A stretch of DNA of 64,000 nt from CAZWBR01 sp964632305 (GCA_964632305.1 CAZWBR010000021.1:1-64000); one strand, 5' to 3'; counted from the stretch's first letter, positions 52,576 through 62,600 are shown. Made by a program: numbers and translations. The notes: generated by a model from the letters alone, not told the origin.

Positions 52576-54156
52576 TTAAAACAGGCCTCCGCTACGCCGG
52601 CTGCTCCGTCGGGAAGTTGTTTTGACTCCCATCACACCCAAGAGGCCGCGCATCAGTTCACGGGCAATAGTATTTCCAATCTGGCGGGTAGCCGGACTGC
52701 TGATCACCTTTTCGAAGGTGCTTTTTTCCTGTCGGGAAGGGGAGCTTCGACGTGCTTTCTCGTACTGACGCTCCATTTCTTCGCGATGTTTTACATCAGC
52801 TGCATCTTCCAGCTTGGCATTGAGTAATTCGTAAGCGCTCTCGCGATCGACTTCGCGGTTATATTTTGCAACCAGAGCGGAAGAGCGAATAATCCGCTCG
52901 ATCTCCTGATCGGTCAATACATCCATTCTTGACTGGGGAGCTCGAAGATAGGTATGGACCAACGGGGTGGGGATACCCTTTTCATTCAATGCCGTGAAAA
53001 AACACTCGCCAATACCCAGTTCGGTAAGCAATTGATCAGTATCATAATAACTTGTCTCAGGATAGTTCTCGGCGGCCATCTTAATTGCTTTCCGGTCTTT
53101 TGCGGTAAAAGCCCTTAAGCCATGCTGAACTTTCATACCCAACTGGCTCAGCACTGATTCGGGAATATCATCAGGGTTTTGGGTTATAAAGAAAATCCCG
53201 ATTCCCTTCGATCTGATTAGTTTTATGATGGCTTCAATCTGGTCGAGCAATGATGAAGAGGCCTCCTCGAATACCAGATGAGCTTCATCGATAAACAGGC
53301 AAAGTTTTGGTTTAGGCAGATCGCCCTCCTCAGGGAAAGTGGCATAAATTTCGGCCAGCATCTGCAACATCACCGTAGAAAACAGTTTTGGCTTGTCCTG
53401 GATATCCGTAACGCGCAGAATCGAGATAATTCCCTTCCCAGAATTATCCAAGCGGCAAAGATCATTAACATCGAAAGAGGGTTCACCAAAGAATATCTCC
53501 GCGCCCTGTTGTTCGAGTTCCACGATCTTGCGCATGATGGTCCCCACCGAAGCGGAAGAGAGAGTCCCATAGGTTTTGGTCAGTTCTTCCTTGCCCTCAT
53601 CACCCAGGTATTGAAGCACCCTCTTGACATCTTTCAGATCAAGAAGGGGGAGCTGGTTATCGTCGCAATACTTAAAAATCAGCGCAACCATCCCTGATTG
53701 AGTTTCATTTAATCCAAGGATTTTTGAAAAAAGAACCGGTCCGAATTCAGAGACCGTTGCCCTTACCCGCGATCCCTTTTCCCCGGAGATAGAGAGAAAC
53801 TCAACCGGGTTACCGGAAGGGGTGAATTTCATGCCCATTTTACCCAGGCGTTCCTCTATCTTGGGATTGCTCTCGCCTTTTGCGGCAATACCACTCAGAT
53901 CGCCTTTAACATCCATTAAAAGGGAGGGAACGCCATTATGAGACAGTTGTTCGGCGATCACCTGCAAGGTTTTTGTTTTCCCCGTTCCCGTAGCGCCGGC
54001 AATCAACCCATGGCGGTTAAACATCTTCAGAGGGGCTTTCACCAGTAAGCCATGGACAGGCTCCCGGTCCAACATTGCTGCCCCTAAAACAATGGATTCT
54101 CCTTTAAATTGATACCCATTAGTTATGTCGATTGTAAACTGATCCAAATTTGCCAT
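52576..54156 (-). CDS. HerA/DUF853-family ATP-binding protein
   Basis: A 526-residue ATPase. Walker A is AGATGTGKTKTL (about residues 52-63), Walker B LCLFIDEAHLVF, followed by FFITQNPDDIPESVL, and a C-terminal disordered tail rich in Arg and Ser (SSPSRQEKSTFEKVIS, TSRRSSRRSGG). The group is HerA/FtsK-like, usually hexameric and acting on DNA, but DUF853 members have no proven role. No NurA nuclease is adjacent. It is divergent from araD across a 273-base gap in which nothing else was supported. Confidence 0.88.
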   Translation of the reverse strand: MANLDQFTIDITNGYQFKGESIVLGAAMLDREPVHGLLVKAPLKMFNRHGLIAGATGTGKTKTLQVIAEQLSHNGVPSLLMDVKGDLSGIAAKGESNPKIEERLGKMGMKFTPSGNPVEFLSISGEKGSRVRATVSEFGPVLFSKILGLNETQSGMVALIFKYCDDNQLPLLDLKDVKRVLQYLGDEGKEELTKTYGTLSSASVGTIMRKIVELEQQGAEIFFGEPSFDVNDLCRLDNSGKGIISILRVTDIQDKPKLFSTVMLQMLAEIYATFPEEGDLPKPKLCLFIDEAHLVFEEASSSLLDQIEAIIKLIRSKGIGIFFITQNPDDIPESVLSQLGMKVQHGLRAFTAKDRKAIKMAAENYPETSYYDTDQLLTELGIGECFFTALNEKGIPTPLVHTYLRAPQSRMDVLTDQEIERIIRSSALVAKYNREVDRESAYELLNAKLEDAADVKHREEMERQYEKARRSSPSRQEKSTFEKVISSPATRQIGNTIARELMRGLLGVMGVKTTSRRSSRRSGGLF

Positions 54157-54429
54157 CGATATGTAATATTTAGTTATTATTCATTAGCCAATACCTTGAC
54201 CTTAACAGGTCAATCAGATGATGAAGGTACAATAATTTTATTGCAGGTAAAAGTGAGGAGCCCATAAATCTTAACGATAGACTCAAAGATATCCGAACAA
54301 TAAAAATGATATAAAACAATTAATTAATCAACTATAATTTCTATTCATAATAAGTCATCACTTCTCACGTGCAAATTAAAAGCAAATGATTATTATTGTA
54401 TTTCATTTTGCAATATTAACCTGACAGCT

Positions 54430-55089
54430 ATGCTTGAAAGTTTAAAACAACAAGTTTATAAGGCCAGTTTGAAACTGGTCGAACAAGGATTGGTACTCTA
54501 TACCTGGGGCAATGTAAGCGCCATCGACAGGGGTAAAGGGATGATTGTTATAAAGCCCTCCGGAATATCGTACGAAGATTTGATTCCGGCAGATATGATT
54601 GTCATGGATTTAAACGGAAAAATTATCGAAGGGAATCTGAAACCTTCGACAGATACCAATACACATCTTGAACTCTATAAAAACTTCAGTCAGATCGGAG
54701 CGATTGTCCATTCCCATTCTGAATATGCCTGTTGCTGGGCACAGGCAGGATTAGGCATTCCACCGTTGGGAATCACTCATGCCAACTTTTTCAATGGGGA
54801 GATTCCTTGTACGATGCAGCTCACTTCGCAGCAATTGGAAGGCGACATTGAACTGGAGACCGGGAAAATAATTGCCGAGACATTCAAGATGCAAAACATC
54901 GACCCGATGCGTATTCCCGGAGTGTTAGTTTACGGGCACGGCCCTTTCTGCTGGGGGAAAGATGTTGCCAGCGCATTCGATCATACCGTGGTCATCGAAA
55001 AAGTCGCCCGAATGGCTTACCGCACCCTATCGTTAAACAAAGTTAACCCAATAGATAAAAAGATATTGGACCGTCATTTTTTCGCGTAA
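54430..55089 (+). CDS. araD: L-ribulose-5-phosphate 4-epimerase
   Basis: A 219-residue class II aldolase-fold enzyme. It begins LKQQVYKASLKLVEQGLVLY and has TWGNVSAIDR, IKPSGISYEDL, the zinc His pair in IVHSHSEYACCWAQAG, and VYGHGPFCWGKDVASAFDH. It converts L-ribulose 5-phosphate to D-xylulose 5-phosphate. It converges with the xylose operon, which produces the same intermediate. araA and araB are not in the window. Confidence 0.92.
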   Translation: MLESLKQQVYKASLKLVEQGLVLYTWGNVSAIDRGKGMIVIKPSGISYEDLIPADMIVMDLNGKIIEGNLKPSTDTNTHLELYKNFSQIGAIVHSHSEYACCWAQAGLGIPPLGITHANFFNGEIPCTMQLTSQQLEGDIELETGKIIAETFKMQNIDPMRIPGVLVYGHGPFCWGKDVASAFDHTVVIEKVARMAYRTLSLNKVNPIDKKILDRHFFA

Positions 55090-55178
55090 GAAGAAAGAGA
55101 AAAGATAAAGCCTTCAGACGAGAAAAGGAGATATATAAAATTACGTTTACGGCGTTTACCCGAAATCAAACACAAAAA

Positions 55179-55209
55179 AACCTGACAGGTTTTTGAATCC
55201 TGTCAGGTT
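55179..55209. terminator. bidirectional terminator between araD and the sugar transporter
   Basis: AACCTGACAGG and CCTGTCAGGTT form an 11-base-pair stem around TTTTTGAAT, with an A run on the left side. It can serve both convergent units. Confidence 0.82.
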
Positions 55210-55233
55210 AAGAAATATTCTTCTTTATTACTC

Positions 55234-56616
55234 TTACTTTTTGGTCCAGAGGCCTTCCATTTCCTCAAGGGTTTTACCTTTTGTTTCAGGAACCATTTTC
55301 CAAACAAAGATAAAGGAGAGAACGCTCATCAATCCGTAGAAGCTGTAAGTCATACCACCACTGAACTCCATCATGGCCGGATAGGTCGATGAGATCAAAT
55401 AGTTGGCTGCCCACTGGGCTGCAACGGCAATGGCAATCGCACGCCCCCTGATCTTATTGGGGAAGATCTCGGAGATCAGCACCCAACAAATCGGCCCCCA
55501 CGACATCATAAATGACGCGGTATAGATGATGATGAATACCAAGGTTCCGATCCCGATTACCTTCATGAAGGAGAGAGCTCCAATAGCGAACATCCCAACA
55601 GCCATACCCACCGAACCGATCATCAATAAGATCTTGCGACCATATTTATCCACAGTTACAATGGCCAGTACAGTGAAGATCACATTCACCAAGCCCATGA
55701 CCACGGTCTGGAGCATCGAGGCATCTTTAGCGGCGCCCATGCTTTCGAAGATACGGGGAGCATAATACAACGCCACGTTAATCCCGACAAACTGCTGGAA
55801 TACCGACAACAGAATCCCGATAATAATGACCACCTTACCATAGGCAAACAGTTTTTCAGAAGCGGCCTCTACCGATTTCTTGATATCAGCGTAAATAACC
55901 TTCGCCTGTTGAGCACCGTTAATCTTGGTAAGAATACTCAACGCCTGATCGTTATGGTTGGTCAGCGCCAGATAACGGGGCGTTTCCGGAACGAAGAAGA
56001 GCAGGAGTCCAAAGATTAATGCCGGAATAGCTTCCGAGGCAAACATCAATCGCCATCCCGTTTCATTGATATATTCAATTGGCTTTCCGGCTGCAATTCC
56101 CCAGTTGACAAAATAAACGACCAGCATCCCAAAAATAATTGCAAACTGGTTGATCGAAACCAATCGTCCGCGAATATCCGCAGGAGCTACTTCGCCGATA
56201 TACATCGGGCAGATGGCCGAAGCCAGTCCCACTCCAATTCCACCGATAACCCGGTAGAAATTGAACATATAGAGCAACGACAAGGAAGGTTCACCCTTTT
56301 GGAAGAAGAGGAATTCAGGATAACCTGAACCTAAAGCTGAAAGGAAAAACAGGAAAGCCGCCAACATCAGCGACTTCTTACGCCCAAGCTTCCAGGCCAG
56401 ATATCCGGAGATAACACCCCCGATGATACAACCGATCAGGGCACTGGAAATTGTTGCCCCATGAGCCAGAGATCCCAGCCCAAGACTGGTGATCAGATAG
56501 GCCTGTACAGACTTTTCAGCCCCTGAAATAACGGCGGTATCATAACCAAAAAGAAGACCACCCAGTGTTGCCACTAGGGTGATCCCCGTAATATATAACG
56601 TGTTACGTTCTTTCAT
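55234..56616 (-). CDS. sugar porter-family MFS transporter (xylose/H+ symporter type)
   Basis: A 460-residue protein with twelve transmembrane helices. Sugar-porter motifs: FGYDTAVISGAEKS in helix 1, RKLGRKKSLMLAA between helices 2 and 3, VPETPRYLAL, SVFQQFVGINVALYYAPRIF in helix 7, VDKYGRKILL and PETKGKTLEEMEGLW at the end. It resembles XylE-type D-xylose/proton symporters. It is the last gene of the reverse-strand xylose unit, 34 bases after xylA. Confidence 0.9.
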   Translation of the reverse strand: MKERNTLYITGITLVATLGGLLFGYDTAVISGAEKSVQAYLITSLGLGSLAHGATISSALIGCIIGGVISGYLAWKLGRKKSLMLAAFLFFLSALGSGYPEFLFFQKGEPSLSLLYMFNFYRVIGGIGVGLASAICPMYIGEVAPADIRGRLVSINQFAIIFGMLVVYFVNWGIAAGKPIEYINETGWRLMFASEAIPALIFGLLLFFVPETPRYLALTNHNDQALSILTKINGAQQAKVIYADIKKSVEAASEKLFAYGKVVIIIGILLSVFQQFVGINVALYYAPRIFESMGAAKDASMLQTVVMGLVNVIFTVLAIVTVDKYGRKILLMIGSVGMAVGMFAIGALSFMKVIGIGTLVFIIIYTASFMMSWGPICWVLISEIFPNKIRGRAIAIAVAAQWAANYLISSTYPAMMEFSGGMTYSFYGLMSVLSFIFVWKMVPETKGKTLEEMEGLWTKK

Positions 56617-56650
56617 AAGTTTAACAGCTTAAGCAGCTACAGTTGAAAGA

Positions 56651-57976
56651 TTAAATATAGTTGTTGATCAACTGTTCCAACATTTCCTGCTTACCGCTAG
56701 TCTGTTTAGGTTCACCGGCTTCTTTAGCATAAGCGTACAACCCTTCCAGATTCAGTTTACCAGCTTCAAATTCGGCACCCTTGCCGGCATCGAAAGAGGC
56801 ATAACGATTCTTACGGAATTTCAGATAATCTGACTCACGAAGGATCTTATCAGCAATCACCAACGAACGAGCGAAGACATCCATACCACCGACATGAGCG
56901 ATGAAGATATCTTCCAGATCGGTAGAGTTACGACGGGTCTTGGCATCGAAGTTGATACCACCGTGAGTAAAGCCTCCAGCGCTGATGATTTCAAGCATAG
57001 CCTCGGTAGTTTCGTAGATGTTGGTTGGGAATTCGTCGGTATCCCATCCATTCTGGTTATCTCCCTTGTTGGCATCGATCGAACCTAACATACCTGCATC
57101 AGCAGCCATACGGAGCTCATGAGAGAAGGTATGACCAGCTAAAGTAGCATGGTTAACTTCAATGTTCATCTTGAAGTCGTTGGAGAGGCCGTTCTTTGCC
57201 AGGAAGCCCAATACAGTCTGGGTATCGAAGTCATACTGATGTTTGGTTGGTTCCATCGGTTTGGGTTCGATGAAGAAAGAACCGGTGAAACCTTGTTTGC
57301 GACCATAATCGCGGGCCAAACGCAGGAATTGGCCCAAGTGTTCCAACTCACGTTTGGTGTCAGTATTCAGCAAGCTCATATAGCCTTCGCGCCCACCCCA
57401 GAAAACATAACCTGTTCCACCGAGAGCGATAGTGGCATCGATAGCATTCTTAACCTGTACGGCAGCATTAGCTAACACGTTGAAATCAGGGTTTGTGGAT
57501 GCACCGTTCATATAACGGGCATTGCTAAATACATTGGCAGTTCCCCATAACAATTTTACACCTGTAGCCTGCTGACGTTCTTTGGCATAATCAACCATCT
57601 TTGCCAGACGTTGTTCAATTTCGAAAACTGAACCATCGCCAACCACATCGGTATCGTGGAAACAGTAGAATGGAGCGCCCAATTTGGTGATAAATTCAAA
57701 TGCTGCATCCATTTTGTTTTTTGCAGCTTCCATTTTATCAGAAGCACCTACCCATGGATAAACGTGAGTTCCGGGACCAAACGGGTCGCCACCGTCTCCG
57801 CAGAAAGTGTGCCAGTAAGCAACAGCATAGCGAAGGTACTCTTTCATAGTGCGTCCACCAACTACGCAATTTTCATCGTAGTATTTAAACGCCAGCGGAT
57901 TTTTTGAATCCGGGCCTTCAAACTTAATTTTTCCGATTCCCGGAAAATACTCTTTGTTTCCTTTAAAAAATTCCAT
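56651..57976 (-). CDS. xylA: xylose isomerase
   Basis: A 441-residue enzyme from the ATG at 57976; the TTG at 57982 is rejected. Motifs: FCFHDTDVVGDGS with the catalytic His, YVFWGGREGYMSLLNTD, FFIEPKPMEPTKHQYDFD, NIEVNHATLAGHTFSHELR and GSIDANKGDNQNGWDTDEFP with metal ligands. It converts D-xylose to D-xylulose. It lies between xylB and the transporter gene on the same strand. Confidence 0.95.
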   Translation of the reverse strand: MEFFKGNKEYFPGIGKIKFEGPDSKNPLAFKYYDENCVVGGRTMKEYLRYAVAYWHTFCGDGGDPFGPGTHVYPWVGASDKMEAAKNKMDAAFEFITKLGAPFYCFHDTDVVGDGSVFEIEQRLAKMVDYAKERQQATGVKLLWGTANVFSNARYMNGASTNPDFNVLANAAVQVKNAIDATIALGGTGYVFWGGREGYMSLLNTDTKRELEHLGQFLRLARDYGRKQGFTGSFFIEPKPMEPTKHQYDFDTQTVLGFLAKNGLSNDFKMNIEVNHATLAGHTFSHELRMAADAGMLGSIDANKGDNQNGWDTDEFPTNIYETTEAMLEIISAGGFTHGGINFDAKTRRNSTDLEDIFIAHVGGMDVFARSLVIADKILRESDYLKFRKNRYASFDAGKGAEFEAGKLNLEGLYAYAKEAGEPKQTSGKQEMLEQLINNYI

Positions 57977-58026
57977 AATCAATTAAATTTAACGTATTAA
58001 AAACATAATTCAAACTAATTCTATCA

Positions 58027-59511
58027 TTATAACTGCCCTTTGAGGCGCTGAGTCCACATTGAATAAGCTTCATTAACTGCAGCCGTTTGCGAAGGATTAG
58101 GTTCGACGGTCTCTAATTTTTTCAATCCTTCGAAGGCTTCCTGAAGCGATTTATAGTAACCGCAACCATAACCAGCACCGCGAGCCGCTCCAACTGAACC
58201 ATCAGTATTGTAAAGCTCAATGGTGGCACCGGTTACATTAGCCAGGGTTTCACGGAAGACCGGGCTAAAGAACATGTTGGCTTTCCCGGCCCTGATCACT
58301 TTGGCATCGATGCCGATTCCCTGCATGATATCCATACCGTATTTGAAAGAGAAGACAATCCCCTCCTGTGCGGCGCGGAAAAGGTGAGCCTGATTGTGAA
58401 TATTAAAATTGATGCCGAAGATCTGAGATCCGATCTCCTTATTGGAAAGTACCCTTTCGGCTCCGTTTCCGAAAGGTAAGATAGACAACCCATCGGAACC
58501 GATCGGAACCGAAAGCGCCATTTTATCCATCTCGGCATAAGAAATAGCCTTATTGCCAACCTGTTTATTCAACCACGAATTCAGGATCCCTGTACCATTG
58601 ATACAAAGCAATACCCCCAAACGGTTTTCCTTAGCGGAATGGTTAACGTGGGCAAATGTATTGACACGAGAAAGCGGATCATACTTAACCTCACCGCTTA
58701 CCCCATACACAACACCCGAAGTCCCTGCCGTAGTTGCAATCTCACCGGGATTAAGGACATTCAACGATAAGGCATTGTTAGGCTGATCACCTGCACGGTA
58801 AGAAACGGGGATACCCGGTTTCAAACCAAGCTCTGCAGCGATTGATGAGGCAACTTCTCCCTGAATTCCAAAGGTTTCGGTAATATCAGCGATCACATCC
58901 TTGCTGAAACCGTAATGATTCAAGACCATTTCCGAAACCTGGTTTTTCTGGAAGTCCCAGAAAATTCCTTCCGATAATCCCGAGGCTGTTGTTTTCGCTT
59001 CACCCGTCATACGCATCGCGATATAATCGCCTGGAAGCATAATCTTGTCGATTTTGCTGAAAAGTTCCGGCTCATTGTCTTTTACCCATTTTAATTTGGA
59101 GGCTGTAAAGTTCCCCGGAGAGTTAAGCAACGATCCCAAACATTTCTCAGCTCCGATGGCTTCCATTGCTTTTTGACCAATTGAAGCCGCGCGGCTGTCA
59201 CACCAGATAATTGAAGGGCGCAATACCTTCTGATTCTTATCGACCACAACCAACCCGTGCATCTGGTATGAAATACCAATAGCGCCGATCTCTTTACCGT
59301 TCACTCCTGCCTGTTGAATAGCCTCTTTAATGGCTAGCTTCAGGTTCTCCCACCAAAGCTCAGGCTGTTGTTCAGCCCATCCTGGTTTGGAGGCCATGAT
59401 GGTCATTTCATGCTTGGGATAAAAGGCCGAACCGGCCACATTCCCATTCTCTCCGTTTAAAACGGAAGCTTTTACCGACGAACTACCAATGTCAATCCCT
59501 AATAAGTACAT
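58027..59511 (-). CDS. xylB: xylulokinase
   Basis: A 494-residue FGGY-family kinase. It begins YLLGIDIGSSSVKASVL, has a GISYQMHGLVVVD block, RPSIIWCDSRA, SWLNKQVGNKAI, the C-terminal PFGNGAERVLSN and GAARGAGYGCGYY. It phosphorylates D-xylulose to xylulose 5-phosphate for the pentose phosphate pathway. It follows the regulator gene by 45 bases and precedes xylA by 50, in one reverse-strand unit. Confidence 0.94.
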   Translation of the reverse strand: MYLLGIDIGSSSVKASVLNGENGNVAGSAFYPKHEMTIMASKPGWAEQQPELWWENLKLAIKEAIQQAGVNGKEIGAIGISYQMHGLVVVDKNQKVLRPSIIWCDSRAASIGQKAMEAIGAEKCLGSLLNSPGNFTASKLKWVKDNEPELFSKIDKIMLPGDYIAMRMTGEAKTTASGLSEGIFWDFQKNQVSEMVLNHYGFSKDVIADITETFGIQGEVASSIAAELGLKPGIPVSYRAGDQPNNALSLNVLNPGEIATTAGTSGVVYGVSGEVKYDPLSRVNTFAHVNHSAKENRLGVLLCINGTGILNSWLNKQVGNKAISYAEMDKMALSVPIGSDGLSILPFGNGAERVLSNKEIGSQIFGINFNIHNQAHLFRAAQEGIVFSFKYGMDIMQGIGIDAKVIRAGKANMFFSPVFRETLANVTGATIELYNTDGSVGAARGAGYGCGYYKSLQEAFEGLKKLETVEPNPSQTAAVNEAYSMWTQRLKGQL

Positions 59512-59556
59512 ACTCGTTTTATTATTAATTTTAACTGTTCTGCTGTGTTATGTCCT

Positions 59557-60552
59557 TTATATTGAATTTCGAATAATCAATTTTGTTGGCACCCTGAAAT
59601 TTTCAGGACAACCTTCCGATGCGAAAGCAGCCGCTTTTTGGCCCATCATGATAAAATCGGTCGAGATTACCGTGATTCCGCCGGCAATAAACTTCTTCAT
59701 CGGCGTATCGTTATACGATAAAATCCCGTAATCCTCATTCAACCGGAACCGTTTCTCATTGGCCAGCTCAAGCACCCCGGCCAGATCAATATCTTCAAAA
59801 ACAAAATAGACTTTCCCGATGTGAAGGCTCATCTGTTTTACATCATGAACCACACTGAACTTAATCTGATGGTCCGCACAAAACCGTCGAACATTCTCCA
59901 CCGAGACATACGGATGAAAAGTATAATCAGGATAGACACACACAATCTCCTCGTATTTCCGCAACAAGTGCCACCCCGACGTAAGACATTGATAAACAGA
60001 ATCACCAAACTCCTGAAAAACGGCGGAACAGTTTTTCGGCGCATGTATATTCCAGTCGATCAGCATCAGTTTCAGCGGGTCAATCTCACCAATAATCTCC
60101 GGCACTTCAGGATGATCAAAATTCATGACCACATAGGCATCGAATTTGCCGAGACTATTTTGAATGATAGTCCGAAACACGTCGATATTGTAATGGTGAA
60201 AATTAATATCCACAACCACATCCTGCGGCAGAGCCTCCTTGAACGAATTATAGAGCACCTCTTTATAGGCCTTGTACGTATCGAGAAAAACAAAAACCCG
60301 GTGATGGGAGCTGGCCACAAAATAACCCTTATTGGGAATCGCTTCCACTACTCCCCGACGCTTCAATTCGGCATAAGCCCTGAATACGGTATCACGGGAG
60401 AGACCTGAATCACGAATCAATCCATTGACCGAGGGCAACGAATCCCCTTCACGCAAAGTCCGTCGATTAACGGCAGCAACTACCGCATCGACCAACTGCT
60501 TGAATTTTAATATATTTGATTCACTATCGACCTTAAAACTAAATCTCTCCAT
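59557..60552 (-). CDS. GntR-family regulator with a LacI-type sugar-sensing domain
   Basis: A 331-residue regulator. Residues 5-80 are a GntR winged helix (FKQLVDAVVAAVNRRTLREG, SVNGLIRDSGLSRDTVFRAY, KRRGVVEAIPNKGYFV). Residues 85-331 resemble the periplasmic-binding/LacI sensor (VFVFLDTYKAYKEVLYNSFK, YVVMNFDHPEVPEIIG, GGITVISTDFIMMGQKAAAF). This hybrid is typical of AraR-like pentose regulators and is encoded first in the xylose unit. It likely controls the unit according to a pentose or its phosphate. The effector is inferred from context. Confidence 0.88.
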   Translation of the reverse strand: MERFSFKVDSESNILKFKQLVDAVVAAVNRRTLREGDSLPSVNGLIRDSGLSRDTVFRAYAELKRRGVVEAIPNKGYFVASSHHRVFVFLDTYKAYKEVLYNSFKEALPQDVVVDINFHHYNIDVFRTIIQNSLGKFDAYVVMNFDHPEVPEIIGEIDPLKLMLIDWNIHAPKNCSAVFQEFGDSVYQCLTSGWHLLRKYEEIVCVYPDYTFHPYVSVENVRRFCADHQIKFSVVHDVKQMSLHIGKVYFVFEDIDLAGVLELANEKRFRLNEDYGILSYNDTPMKKFIAGGITVISTDFIMMGQKAAAFASEGCPENFRVPTKLIIRNSI

Positions 60553-60591
60553 GATCTATAATCCCAAACACAACTGTTCTGATCCGTTCTG

Positions 60592-60599
60592 CAAACATA
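60592..60599 (-). promoter_or_regulatory. predicted -7 element of the xylose unit
   Basis: On the reverse strand this reads TATGTTTG, matching TAnnTTTG, with TTG 16 bases upstream (60616-60618). It precedes the regulator start by 39 bases and probably drives the regulator, xylB, xylA and transporter genes. Confidence 0.5.
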
Positions 60600-60629
60600 C
60601 TAATTTTCCCGTTATCAATTTAAAACGAA

Positions 60630-60646
60630 TGTATGTTATACAACAT
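60630..60646. promoter_or_regulatory. candidate operator of the GntR-type pentose regulator
   Basis: TGTATGTTATACA (60630-60642) and the overlapping ATGTTATACAACAT (60633-60646) are two interlocked palindromes just upstream of the predicted -33 region. GntR-family operators are often short palindromes of this type. Binding is not shown. Confidence 0.4.
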
Positions 60647-60759
60647 GAGAATTCCAATTCCCCCTATCCTCAATATGATGTATCTTTAGTAAAACAGGTT
60701 GCATACGGAGCCCTATTCCATTGACAGAAAAATTATTTAATCGGGAAAAAGCAACGATA

Positions 60760-61506
60760 ATGAAAACAACGCTGGTTTCAATCCTTACCCTTCTGACCCT
60801 CTCCCTGCTCTCAGGATCAAAACTACCCGCCCAGATCACCGAAAAGAAAACTCCCGGCAAACTGGTTATTACCGGAATTGTTTACGATAAAGAAACCCGC
60901 GAACCCCTCTCGAACGCCTTGTTCTCGATCAATAACAATTCATATTACACCACTAACGAACTGGGCCGGTTCCTGATCAGGGGCAATCCGGGAGATACCA
61001 TCACCTATAGCTACGTGGGATACCAGCGATTCAATGTTCTGATTCCCGACACTTTAGCCGCCCTTGAATATCTACTGGGAATCTTTATGACCAAAGACAC
61101 GATTTTAATCCCGGAAATTGTCATCTTTCCAAGGACTTACTCCTACCCTTCGATCGTGAACCGGAACGAAGTAACCCGGGAGATGATTGAGCGCGCCCAA
61201 ATCAATGTTAACCGTGCAGTATACGAGGGATTAACCCGACCGGTAACAACTTACGATGCCGATATGAATGCCAAACAAACCTTACGGATATACCAGATGA
61301 AGGCCCAGTATAAGGGACTCGTGGTAACCCCTGAAAACTCTGTCGGGGTATCGAACCAATCGTTCCGCACCTACCACCTTCTCTACGGATCGCCAATATC
61401 CACGGTCACAAAAGTCTCGAAAGAAATGATAACCCCGGGTGAAGCCGAATTGATTATCGGGCAATACCTGAGCCGGAAAGCAATCCCGCCTTCCAACGCA
61501 AAGTAA
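60760..61506 (+). CDS. secreted carboxypeptidase-regulatory-like protein
   Basis: A 248-residue protein from ATG 60760 with a signal peptide (MKTTLVSILTLLTLSLLSGS, cleavage near residue 24). Residues 33-115 are a CarboxypepD_reg-like domain (LVITGIVYDKETREPLSNAL, DTITYSYVGYQRFNVLIPD). The remainder is mixed with no known domain (YSYPSIVNRNEVTREMIER). It is divergent from the xylose regulator. Function unknown; many such proteins are envelope-associated in Bacteroidota. Confidence 0.78.
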   Translation: MKTTLVSILTLLTLSLLSGSKLPAQITEKKTPGKLVITGIVYDKETREPLSNALFSINNNSYYTTNELGRFLIRGNPGDTITYSYVGYQRFNVLIPDTLAALEYLLGIFMTKDTILIPEIVIFPRTYSYPSIVNRNEVTREMIERAQINVNRAVYEGLTRPVTTYDADMNAKQTLRIYQMKAQYKGLVVTPENSVGVSNQSFRTYHLLYGSPISTVTKVSKEMITPGEAELIIGQYLSRKAIPPSNAK

Positions 61507-61541
61507 CCTGCCAAACCGGACGAATCCCCGATAAAGTTTGT

Positions 61542-62453
61542 TTACCCTCTAACAAAGATTGCTTTAATAATATGCCATACCATGTGCGGATTCTCTTTCA
61601 ACCTTCGGGTCGAATATCCGAACCACTGTTGCCCGTAAGGAACGTAAATCCGCATCCGGTGGCCCCGCTCCACAATCGAACGGCGCAGATTGGGCGTCAC
61701 CCCGAACAACATCTGAAACTCGTACCTCTCCCTGGGGACCCGGTAAGCCTCAATCATCTCAATAGCCCGATCGATCAGATACCTGTCATGGGTTGCAATC
61801 CCGACATAAATGCCATTCTCAAACATAAACTTCAGATCTTCCAGGTAATGGTCCCGCACTTCCTGGTAACCTTTAAAGGCTATTCCCTCATCCTCGATAT
61901 AAATTCCCTTGCATAACCTGAAATTTAACGGAACTTCAGGGGTATGTATCTCCATCATATTCTTCACATCATTAAGAGTACGCCTCAGATAGGCTTGAAC
62001 CACCAATCCGACACGACCGGGAAACTCCGCTTTTAGTTTGCGATACAGCTCCTCCTCCCGATCGGTACAGGCCGAATCCTCCATATCAATCCGGATGAAT
62101 GAATTGCAGCGTTGGGCAGTTGCAACAATCTCCCGAAGATTGGTCAAACAGGCCTCCTGGTCAAGCAACAATCCGAACATTGATGGTTTAACCGAGAAGT
62201 TACCATCAACCCCCTCTTTCGAAAAACGCTCTATCAAGGCAATGTATTGCCTCTTGTATTCCTCGGCCTCGGAGAGTCGGTTAATATACTCGCCCAACAA
62301 ATCAACGGTAACCATGCATCCCAAATCGTTCAGCTTCCTCGATTCGCGAAGCGCATCCTCAATCGTCTTACCTGAAATATATTTCTTTGAAAACACCCAT
62401 ACCAACTGTTTCGGCAAAAAGGGCAGTATTCCGGCGATAATTTTATTAAGCAT
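61542..62453 (-). CDS. proline dehydrogenase
   Basis: A 303-residue TIM-barrel flavoenzyme of the PutA/PRODH family. It has MVTVDLLGEY, NFSVKPSMFGLLLD, SFIRIDMEDSACTD, VGLVVQAYLRRTL, FRLCKGIY, GIATHDRYLIDRAIE, FQMLFGVTPNLRRSIVERGH and RIYVPYGQQWFGYSTRRLKE. It oxidises proline to pyrroline-5-carboxylate and passes electrons to the quinone pool. The second enzyme of the pathway is pruA at 43.5 kb. It is a stand-alone gene on the reverse strand. Confidence 0.92.
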   Translation of the reverse strand: MLNKIIAGILPFLPKQLVWVFSKKYISGKTIEDALRESRKLNDLGCMVTVDLLGEYINRLSEAEEYKRQYIALIERFSKEGVDGNFSVKPSMFGLLLDQEACLTNLREIVATAQRCNSFIRIDMEDSACTDREEELYRKLKAEFPGRVGLVVQAYLRRTLNDVKNMMEIHTPEVPLNFRLCKGIYIEDEGIAFKGYQEVRDHYLEDLKFMFENGIYVGIATHDRYLIDRAIEMIEAYRVPRERYEFQMLFGVTPNLRRSIVERGHRMRIYVPYGQQWFGYSTRRLKENPHMVWHIIKAIFVRG

Positions 62454-62600
62454 ATCTGTTTGTTTTTAAATCGGTTCGTACATCTGTAAGTAAAGATAAC
62501 ACACCCAAATATGAAGATATATGATGTTTATCAATAAATTTGACAAACAATCATGACTTTTAATAGATCAATAATAAAGCACAAAAAATCTTAAGGACAT

